Positions 1 through 4,706 of a stretch of 5,147 bases of DNA are shown one piece after another. The notes below the pieces were generated by a model. It had not been told where the DNA came from and ran no database searches. It was given only the letters and a program-made list of their open reading frames with translations. The stretch comes from Prevotella sp. UBA1395 (GTDB lineage: Bacteria; Bacteroidota; Bacteroidia; Bacteroidales; Bacteroidaceae). The DNA lies in the NCBI GenBank assembly GCA_002305235.1, contig DBQL01000003.1, positions 1 through 5,147 of the forward strand, in the 5' to 3' direction. The first letter of the stretch is position 1, and each line of letters starts with the position of its first letter. Both the position numbers and the translations under genes were made by a program.

Positions 1-15
1 CCAATCCGTCCACGT

Positions 16-75
16 TAATTTTGCATTCTTTTTCTGCCAATATTGCAGATATATCGATTTTATTGTGTAATTTTG
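16..75 (+). promoter_or_regulatory. Candidate Bacteroidetes -7 promoter elements upstream of the sigma-54 activator gene
   Basis: Two copies of TAATTTTG match the Bacteroidetes -7 consensus TAnnTTTG, at 16-23 (followed by C) and 68-75. The first would start transcription near position 30 and give a leader of about 50 nt; its -33 element would lie outside the window. The second would start almost at the ATG at 83, and the nearest TTG (43-45) lies 22 nt upstream, slightly far. The first is therefore the better candidate. The region is AT-rich and has no Shine-Dalgarno sequence, which is normal for this phylum. A gene further upstream could equally drive the operon. Confidence 0.4.
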
Positions 76-82
76 TCATCAA

Positions 83-1336
83 ATGAATACATCGGAACTT
101 CAGAAAATCAAGCAACGTTACAACATTGTTGGCAACAGCGATGGACTGAACCATGCCCTCGACGTGGCCATGCAGGTTGCACTTACCGACCTCAGCGTGC
201 TCATCATCGGCGAGAGTGGTGTCGGCAAGGAGATTATTCCGCGTGTTATTCACGACAACTCACCGCGACGACGGGAAAGATACTTTGCCATCAACTGCGG
301 CTCGATACCCGAAGGCACCATCGACAGCGAGCTTTTCGGACACGAGAAAGGCTCGTTCACGGGAGCCATCGGCGAGAGCGAGGGATATTTCGGAGTGGCC
401 AACAAGGGCACAATCTTCCTTGACGAAGTGGGCGAGCTGCCCATTGCCACCCAAGCCCGGCTGCTGCGCGTGCTGGAAACCGGCGAGTATATCCGTGTCG
501 GAGGGCAGGAAATCCGAAAGACCGATGTGCGCATCGTGGCCGCAACAAATGTCAACATGCGAAAAGCCATCTCGGAAGGCCGATTCCGCGAAGACCTTTA
601 CTACCGACTGAACACCATACCCATACAGGTTCCGCCATTGCGAGACAGGGGGAACGACATCTTGTTGCTCTTCCGGCTCTTTGCCATGCAGATGGCGGAG
701 AAATACAGAATCCCCAAAGTGACGCTGACAGAGGATGCCAAAAACCTTCTCCTCCACTATAAATGGCCGGGCAATGTGAGACAACTGAAAAACATCACCG
801 AGCAGATGTCCATACTCAGTGAGGAGCGGGAACTCAATGCCGAACTGCTGAAGAAATACATCCCTGAAGACCCCGAGAGCACGCAGCTGGCGACAATCAG
901 CCAGCCCGGACAGCATTCTTACGAGAGTGAGCGGGAGATTCTATATAAGATATTGTATGAGTTGAGAGGGAATGTGTCTGACCTGAGACGCGACTTGACC
1001 AGTCTGCGCAAGCAACTGGACGACGTGCACGAACTCAATGAGGGCATCGCCTTTAAACACAACAACTTCATTGAGACGGCCACCCCATCGGTTCCGACTC
1101 TCGCCGCTGACGCACACACCATACCATCCATCAGCCACAACAGCCCCATCGAGGCAGAGGCAAAGGAAATCAAAAACGAACCGGAAAGCCTGAACCTCAG
1201 TGATTTGGGACGACAGATGGTGGAAAAGGCCCTCGAGCGAAACGACGGGAACCGCAAGAAAGCAGCACAAGAATTAGGCATTTCAGACCGAACGCTATAC
1301 AGAAGAATCAGACAATATGGTCTTGACAAGAAATAA
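83..1336 (+). CDS. Sigma-54-dependent transcriptional activator (AAA+ enhancer-binding protein, Fis-type HTH)
   Basis: This 417-residue protein should use ATP hydrolysis to remodel RNA polymerase carrying sigma-54 into the open complex. Visible motifs in order are Walker A GESGVGKE (43-50), the sigma-54-contacting loop as GSFTGA (90-95) instead of GAFTGA, Walker B with FLDEVGE (112-118), sensor I VRIVAATN (149-156), the arginine-finger region GRFREDLYYRLN (166-177), sensor II WPGNVRQLKN (228-237), and a C-terminal Fis-type helix-turn-helix (about 385-415, ending SDRTLYRRIRQYGL). The AAA+ domain starts about 20 residues from the N-terminus, so there is no receiver, GAF or PAS domain. A charged, probably coiled-coil segment (about 280-320) and a disordered linker (330-370) join ATPase to HTH. 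The ATG at 83 is the first start in frame with the conserved domain. The stop lies 20 nt inside the next gene, implying co-transcription. Family assignment is firm; target genes and input signal are unknown. Confidence 0.95.
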   Translation: MNTSELQKIKQRYNIVGNSDGLNHALDVAMQVALTDLSVLIIGESGVGKEIIPRVIHDNSPRRRERYFAINCGSIPEGTIDSELFGHEKGSFTGAIGESEGYFGVANKGTIFLDEVGELPIATQARLLRVLETGEYIRVGGQEIRKTDVRIVAATNVNMRKAISEGRFREDLYYRLNTIPIQVPPLRDRGNDILLLFRLFAMQMAEKYRIPKVTLTEDAKNLLLHYKWPGNVRQLKNITEQMSILSEERELNAELLKKYIPEDPESTQLATISQPGQHSYESEREILYKILYELRGNVSDLRRDLTSLRKQLDDVHELNEGIAFKHNNFIETATPSVPTLAADAHTIPSISHNSPIEAEAKEIKNEPESLNLSDLGRQMVEKALERNDGNRKKAAQELGISDRTLYRRIRQYGLDKK

Positions 1337-1895
1337 CAGCACTATCCTTCGCATCAAGAAAAACCTCAGAAGACGTTGTGGCAGACGCCTTAGGCTTGCC
1401 ATGCTGATGAGTGTGCTCACAGTGGCTATCGTCACCTCATGCAAGATCAGCTACGGATTCAACGGCGCGAGCATCGATTACACACAGACCAAGACCATCA
1501 CCATTGCCGACTTCCCTATCCGAAGCAGCTATGTATGGGGTCCGATGGGTCCTATATTCAACAACCAGCTCAAGGATGTGTTTGCCAACCACACCCGACT
1601 GACGCAGGTCAAGAAGAACGGTGACTTGGTAATCGAAGGGGAAATTACCCAGTATTCGCAGCGCAACAAATCGGTATCGAGCGAGGGCTACTCTGCGCAG
1701 ACCGAGCTTTCGATTACTGTCAACGTGAGGTTTACCAACAACAAGAAACATCACGAGGACTTCGAGCGGTCGTTTACCGCCACTCAAACCTATGAGACCA
1801 CCAAGAGCCTGAGCAGCGTGCAGGAAGAACTGGTGACACAGATCTGCAAGGATCTTACCGACCAAATATTCAACGCAACGGTCGCCAATTGGTAA
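1317..1895 (+). CDS. lptE: LptE-like LPS-assembly lipoprotein
   Basis: LptE is the lipoprotein plug of the LptD barrel that places lipopolysaccharide in the outer leaflet. The 192-residue product starts with a basic stretch (many Arg/Lys, residues 5-26), a hydrophobic core (about 27-40) and the lipobox VTSC, giving lipidated Cys42. The mature part follows the Bacteroidetes LptE pattern as I recall it: SYGFNGASI after the Cys, TKTITIADFPIRSS, a GDLVIEGEITQY strand, LSITVNVRFTN, a DFERSFTA segment, and the C-terminal DQIFNATVANW ending. The start at 1317 overlaps the upstream gene by 20 nt and gives an unusually long basic n-region. Met29 (1401) or Met31 (1407) would give a shorter, more standard signal peptide, so the true start is uncertain. 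Only 36 nt separate it from the next gene. Family call rests on recalled pattern, not on alignment. Confidence 0.88.
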   Translation: MVLTRNNSTILRIKKNLRRRCGRRLRLAMLMSVLTVAIVTSCKISYGFNGASIDYTQTKTITIADFPIRSSYVWGPMGPIFNNQLKDVFANHTRLTQVKKNGDLVIEGEITQYSQRNKSVSSEGYSAQTELSITVNVRFTNNKKHHEDFERSFTATQTYETTKSLSSVQEELVTQICKDLTDQIFNATVANW

Positions 1896-1931
1896 TCTTA
1901 CACAACTACATTCCACCATCTACCGACCAAT

Positions 1932-2705
1932 ATGGACATAGCAAACCTTATCAAACATCCGGAGCAGCTTGACCGAGAGACCCTTTACGATCTCCGGAGC
2001 CTCCTCGCGCTATATCCTTATTATCAGACGGCACGACTGCTGTTGCTCCAAAACCTGTATCTTCTACACGACCCTACCTTCAACGAAGAGTTGAAGCGGG
2101 CCGCCATCTATATCACTGATCGCAAAGTTGTATTCAACTTGGTGGAAGCCGCACATTACAGACTGAAGCTGTCGAACGCTCCAGAGGCGAAGGCCGCGCA
2201 CACGACAGACAGCAAGACAACTGCCAAGCGGTCTGACCGAACCATCTCACTCATCGATAATTTCCTCGACTCCATACCCGAAGAAAAAACCGTAGAGACC
2301 AAGTCGAAACGTCGCCCCACACCAGCCGATGCCGCCATCGACTATGTGTCGTATCTCATTGAGACCGACAGTGAGGAATCTGAGGCCGCGGACAGCGAGA
2401 CACCCATGCTTAAGGGACAAGATTTGATTGATAATTTTATCAACAATGAAGGCAAAAAAATCAAACTAAAAGTCGATCCCGAATATATCCCCACCATCGA
2501 ATCTTCGGATGCCGATGAAGAGAAAAATGCCAACGAAGGCTATTTTACGGAAACTTTGGCTAAAATATACATCAAACAAGGCAGATATGACAAGGCTTTG
2601 GAAATAATTCAGCGCATAAATTTGAATTATCCAAAAAAAAATGCTTACTTTGCAGACCAAATTCGTTTCTTGGAAAAACTGATATTAAACAACAAAATAA
2701 AATAA
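1932..2705 (+). CDS. Conserved Bacteroidetes TPR-like protein of unknown function between lptE and secG
   Basis: This 257-residue protein has no signal peptide or membrane segment, so it is probably cytoplasmic. The N-terminal third is helical and Leu/Tyr-rich (LYDLRSLLALYPYYQTARLL, 18-37). The middle is acidic and low in complexity, and holds two short matching motifs: SLIDNFLDS (106-114) and DLIDNFINN (164-172). The C-terminus contains one clear TPR-like helical hairpin (about 204-237: ETLAKIYIKQGRYDKALEII followed by NYPKK), then a final helix (AYFADQIRFLEKLI). That C-terminal pattern recurs in proteins at this position in Bacteroidetes genomes, to my recollection; no biochemical function is known to me. 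TPR proteins usually bind partners, so a scaffold role in envelope assembly is possible but is inference. The gene lies 10 nt before secG. The last third is distinctly AT-rich and contains an A9 run (2633-2641). Confidence 0.85.
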   Translation: MDIANLIKHPEQLDRETLYDLRSLLALYPYYQTARLLLLQNLYLLHDPTFNEELKRAAIYITDRKVVFNLVEAAHYRLKLSNAPEAKAAHTTDSKTTAKRSDRTISLIDNFLDSIPEEKTVETKSKRRPTPADAAIDYVSYLIETDSEESEAADSETPMLKGQDLIDNFINNEGKKIKLKVDPEYIPTIESSDADEEKNANEGYFTETLAKIYIKQGRYDKALEIIQRINLNYPKKNAYFADQIRFLEKLILNNKIK

Positions 2706-2715
2706 GTAAACCATT

Positions 2716-3132
2716 ATGTATCCATTTTTTGTAGTTCTCATTGTCCTTGTGTCACTGCTAATGATTGGCATTGTGCTCATTCAGGAATCCAAAGGAGGTG
2801 GCTTGTCGAGCAACTTCTCTTCGTCGAACGCCATCATGGGCGTGCGAAAGACCACTGACTTTGTGGAAAAAGCCACTTGGGGCCTCGCCATCGCTATGGT
2901 AATCTTCAGCGTCATCTGCACGCACACTGCTCCGCAGTCTACCGCCGAGCAAAGCGTACTCGAGAAGACCGCTACCGAGACACAAACCACCAATCCTACG
3001 AACACCCAAGGATTCCAAGCTGCTCCTGCTCAGAATGCAGCCCAAGGCACATCGGGTGCCGCACAACAGGGTGGCAAAGCTGCGAGCACTCCGGCAAAAG
3101 CTCCCGTAGCACCAGCAGCACCTGCCAAATAA
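2716..3132 (+). CDS. secG: Protein translocase subunit SecG
   Basis: SecG is the small accessory subunit of the SecYEG channel that stimulates SecA-driven export across the inner membrane. The 138-residue protein has two membrane segments (about 2-22 and 53-68). Between them is the family signature VLIQESKGGGL (20-30), then FSSSNAIMG and RKTTDFVEKATW (44-55). After the second segment comes a tail of about 70 residues rich in Ala, Gln, Thr and Pro (69-138), ending in an Ala/Pro/Lys stretch. E. coli SecG has 110 residues, so the excess is in this tail; extended tails are known in Bacteroidetes SecG. The ATG follows the TPR gene stop by 10 nt in an A-rich context. It is the last gene of the operon; a 14-bp inverted repeat starts 12 nt after the stop. 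Confidence 0.94.
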   Translation: MYPFFVVLIVLVSLLMIGIVLIQESKGGGLSSNFSSSNAIMGVRKTTDFVEKATWGLAIAMVIFSVICTHTAPQSTAEQSVLEKTATETQTTNPTNTQGFQAAPAQNAAQGTSGAAQQGGKAASTPAKAPVAPAAPAK

Positions 3133-3143
3133 TAAAAAAAGTG

Positions 3144-3176
3144 AGAGATTTGTTTGGCAGAACCAAATAAATCTCT
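3144..3176. repeat. 14-bp inverted repeat after secG, possible terminator or operator
   Basis: The arms 3144-3157 and 3163-3176 pair over 14 positions (AGAGATTT, one G-U, TTTGG against CCAAA and AAATCTCT) around a 5-nt loop. As RNA it would form a stable stem-loop 12 nt after the secG stop. The downstream side has only a broken T-rich stretch (TTACCTTTG) instead of a clean T run, so it is a weak candidate for an intrinsic terminator; it may instead protect the mRNA end. On the reverse strand it is followed by a run of seven T. The repeat also exactly occupies the spacer of the tRNA-His promoter, so it could act as a protein-binding operator. Confidence 0.75.
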
Positions 3177-3184
3177 TACCTTTG
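3153..3184 (+). promoter_or_regulatory. tRNA-His promoter, Bacteroidetes -33/-7 type
   Basis: A -33 element TTTG (3153-3156) and a -7 element TACCTTTG (3177-3184) are separated by 20 nt, matching the Bacteroidetes primary sigma consensus (TTTG, about 19-21 nt, TAnnTTTG). Transcription would start near 3191, giving a leader of about 23 nt before the tRNA. The -33 lies in the left arm of the inverted repeat and the -7 begins directly after its right arm. Confidence 0.75.
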
Positions 3185-3213
3185 CACTCGCTTAGAAACA
3201 AGCAACCCAACAC

Positions 3214-3291
3214 GGTGGATGTAGTTCAGTTGGTTAGAGCGTCAGATTGTGGTTCTGAATGTCGTGGGTTCGAGTCCCATCTTCCACCCCA
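3214..3291 (+). tRNA. tRNA-His (anticodon GTG)
   Basis: The sequence folds as a complete cloverleaf. The 5' acceptor strand is 3215-3221, the D arm 3224-3240 (GTTC/GAGC), the anticodon stem 3242-3246/3254-3258, and the anticodon GTG 3249-3251 followed by G37. The variable loop is ATGTC, the T arm 3264-3280 has loop TTCGAGT, the 3' acceptor strand is 3281-3287, and CCA is encoded at 3289-3291. An extra G at 3214 (G-1) faces discriminator C at 3288, the identity pair that histidyl-tRNA synthetase needs in bacteria. The acceptor stem has one U-U mismatch at position 6-67 (3220/3282) and the T stem one G-U. It is a single tRNA gene with its own promoter and terminator. Confidence 0.97.
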
Positions 3292-3331
3292 AGCGGAAAT
3301 CCTTTATACAAAGGGCTTCCGCTTATTTTTT
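3291..3331 (+). terminator. Intrinsic terminator of tRNA-His
   Basis: The stem pairs AAGCGGAA (3291-3298) with TTCCGCTT (3317-3324) and CCTTT (3301-3305) with AAAGG (3310-3314). One A-C mismatch and one U-G pair lie between the two helices, and the loop is ATAC. A T run (3326-3331) follows. The stem begins at the terminal A of the tRNA CCA, so the precursor has almost no free 3' trailer. Confidence 0.9.
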
Positions 3332-3596
3332 CTCCTTAAAAATACCATTGTATCCTTATACAAGTGTATATTGATTAGCACAAGTAACACATAATTGGTT
3401 TAGCAGAGTTTTAACCTGGCAACTCAAGACGACTATATTCAGAGATAAGCAACGAAATGACAAGACATGTGTTGAATATAAATGCGCTTCGCCTATCACC
3501 CTTCATAGCAGTAAAATCTGAATAGCATGTTTGTAAGAATAAAGAAATATTTGAAAGTTTTACAAGGTATAACGTTAGTTTATGCCATAAAATACT
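3332..3596. other. AT-rich intergenic stretch without a supportable gene
   Basis: No open frame here has a convincing start, domain or codon bias. No tRNA-like fold, direct repeat array or mobile-element end is visible. The only structure I see is a pair of small overlapping inverted repeats near its left end: TTGTAT/ATACAA (3348-3363) and TATAC/GTATA (3357-3370). The TTTG words in it do not pair with a correctly spaced -7 element. The stretch ends at the promoter of the coiled-coil gene. Confidence 0.6.
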
Positions 3597-3604
3597 TACC
3601 TTTG
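3575..3604 (+). promoter_or_regulatory. Promoter of the small secreted coiled-coil gene
   Basis: The -7 element TACCTTTG (3597-3604) sits in the same 12-mer, CTTACCTTTGCA, that forms the tRNA-His -7 region (3175-3186). The -33 is weak: TTAG at 3575-3578, 18 nt upstream, is the closest. Transcription would start near 3611, giving a leader of about 90 nt before the ATG at 3700. Confidence 0.65.
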
Positions 3605-3617
3605 CAGAAAATATGCT

Positions 3618-3681
3618 ATTCCGGTGTAACTATCGAACGTAGCTATCCTTCACCCGAATGGTTTTTATAATGATTTTTTCT
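3618..3681 (+). promoter_or_regulatory. Possible structured leader (stem-loop followed by T-rich runs)
   Basis: ATTCCGGTG (3618-3626) pairs with CACCCGAAT (3651-3659) at eight of nine positions, with one C-C mismatch. The 24-nt loop contains a minor CTA/TAG pairing (3630-3632/3640-3642). T-rich runs follow (3662-3666 and 3674-3679). The shape resembles a weak attenuator in the predicted 5' leader. No known riboswitch core is recognisable to me. Confidence 0.3.
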
Positions 3682-3699
3682 AATAACAAATTTCAAGAT

Positions 3700-4029
3700 A
3701 TGAACAAAACATTGTTGCTAACCGTTGCCTTTGCAGCGGTCATGGGCTTGCAAACAGTAAGTGCACAAGACGACAAACCCGGCGACTATCGCACCATGTC
3801 ACGCGAGCAATTGGAAGCTATTGCCTCCAAAGCCCAGTCGGACTACGAGATGATGAAAGACCGTGCCAACGAGGCTAAGTCGCAAATGAAAGATGCCAAG
3901 CGTACGTACAACGAGGCCAACCGTAACTATAAGGATCTGACAAAGCAGATGAACGGTTACAAAACTCAGTTGAAAGCCGCCAAGAAAGCACTCAAGTTGC
4001 GCGATAAGCTGAACAAGCTGCCCCGATAA
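3700..4029 (+). CDS. Small secreted coiled-coil protein of unknown function
   Basis: With the start at 3700 the product is 109 residues. It begins with a good signal peptide: MNK, hydrophobic core LLLTVAFAAVMGL, then VSA before Q23, a typical signal peptidase I site. The mature part of about 87 residues is highly charged, rich in Lys, Ala, Glu, Asp and Met, and lacks Cys and Trp. From about residue 34 (SREQLEAIASKAQ) to 105 (ALKLRDKLNKL) it looks like one continuous helix with coiled-coil character. It should lie in the periplasm or outside the cell and may oligomerise. An in-frame ATG at 3658 would add 14 residues before the signal peptide; I rejected it because it places the hydrophobic core too far from the N-terminus. 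The gene has its own promoter and terminator. I do not recognise a family. Confidence 0.8.
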   Translation: MNKTLLLTVAFAAVMGLQTVSAQDDKPGDYRTMSREQLEAIASKAQSDYEMMKDRANEAKSQMKDAKRTYNEANRNYKDLTKQMNGYKTQLKAAKKALKLRDKLNKLPR

Positions 4030-4050
4030 CCAGCAAGCTGATACACAACG

Positions 4051-4096
4051 AAAATCCACCGACATCTCCGCATTGCGGATCGTGTCGGTGGATTTT
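4051..4096. terminator. Bidirectional intrinsic terminator between convergent genes
   Basis: A perfect 14-bp stem pairs 4051-4064 (AAAATCCACCGACA) with 4083-4096. A nested 5-bp hairpin TCCGC/GCGGA (4067-4071/4075-4079) caps it. Both strands present a GC-rich stem ending in TTTT, so it can stop the coiled-coil gene (forward, stop 22 nt before) and the NlpE-like gene (reverse, stop 24 nt before). Confidence 0.92.
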
Positions 4097-4119
4097 GGTA
4101 TATATCAAGCTCCTATTGT

Positions 4120-4563
4120 CTATTTCACGAGTTTGATGTCGTAGTTCAACTGGCTGCCCACAGGCTCCTCCAGCTCATCGTTGACCATACGCAATGTGGA
4201 GTCGTTGACCACCAAGAATCGAAGGCTGTCACTGGCTTCCGTAGGCAGAACATAGTAGGTCTTTGCCCCGTCTTTGGAGTGCTTGACCACGGCTTTGCCC
4301 TGATAGTGGCTGACCAACTCGGTCTTGGTCTCCGACTTCATGTAGGCTTCTTCGAGGGAAAAGCCGGCAGTGGAATCGGACGACAAGGCGAGCCGATAGC
4401 GAATGCCATAGGTATCGGCGGCAGGTAACAGGCCCTCGTAGAACATCGAGTCAACGTTGGCGGTTGTAGAGTCTTGGGCATCGGCAACATGCTTAGTCGA
4501 TGCGTTGTGGCCACAGGCGGCGAACATGGCGCTGGCGGCAGCCAAAATCATGAGTTTCTTCAT
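4120..4563 (-). CDS. NlpE-like outer-membrane lipoprotein
   Basis: The 147-residue product starts with MKKLMILAAASAMFAAC, a lipoprotein signal peptide with lipobox FAAC and lipidated Cys17. A short polar linker (18-38) leads to FYEGLLPAADTYGIRYRLAL (41-60). This corresponds to the NlpE N-terminal domain signature (Y-x-G-x-L-P-CADC-x-G-I, then a beta strand), followed by alternating strands consistent with a small beta barrel (KTYYVLP, LRFLVVN, STLRMVNDE). In E. coli, NlpE senses surface contact and lipoprotein stress for the Cpx system, and its CxxC is redox-active. Here both cysteines are replaced (PAADTYG), so neither redox sensing nor copper binding through them is possible. An upstream in-frame ATG at 4623 would add 20 residues and displace the signal peptide, so I chose 4563. 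It lies 143 nt downstream of the TonB-receptor gene on the same strand and may be co-transcribed. Superfamily assignment is moderately sure; function is open. Confidence 0.8.
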   Translation of the reverse strand: MKKLMILAAASAMFAACGHNASTKHVADAQDSTTANVDSMFYEGLLPAADTYGIRYRLALSSDSTAGFSLEEAYMKSETKTELVSHYQGKAVVKHSKDGAKTYYVLPTEASDSLRFLVVNDSTLRMVNDELEEPVGSQLNYDIKLVK

Positions 4564-4706
4564 AGTGATGTGATAATTGTTAAAAATTAATATAATGATG
4601 CCCTTTGATGTCATAGATGGCATGAGGAGGGCTTTTCTTATTGGGATGCCCGGATGTCAGTCGATTGTCCTCGGACATGGTTTGACGACACAGGGACACT
4701 TGATAG

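Noticed and set aside
260..916. Long reverse-strand open frame opposite the activator gene
   Set aside because: It is antisense to a gene with all AAA+ motifs intact, its composition follows the complementary codons, and no domain or promoter supports it.
2646..2652. TACTTTG as an internal promoter for secG
   Set aside because: It has one base too few between TA and TTTG and lies in coding sequence for the conserved NAYFADQ segment; tight gene spacing makes a separate promoter unnecessary.
2758..3213. Reverse-strand frame opposite secG, rich in Cys, Leu and Ser
   Set aside because: It mirrors the secG low-complexity tail and crosses the tRNA promoter; nothing suggests a real protein.
3182..3394. 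Open frame of 70 codons across the tRNA-His region
   Set aside because: It runs straight through the tRNA gene and its terminator, and its sequence is the translation of those RNA elements.
3658..3699. Upstream in-frame ATG for the coiled-coil gene
   Set aside because: It would put 14 extra residues ahead of a well-formed signal peptide and overlaps the right arm of the leader stem; 3700 is the better start.
4564..4623. N-terminal extension of the NlpE-like frame to an ATG at 4623
   Set aside because: It adds a hydrophobic, non-signal-like stretch before a textbook MKK lipoprotein signal at 4563.
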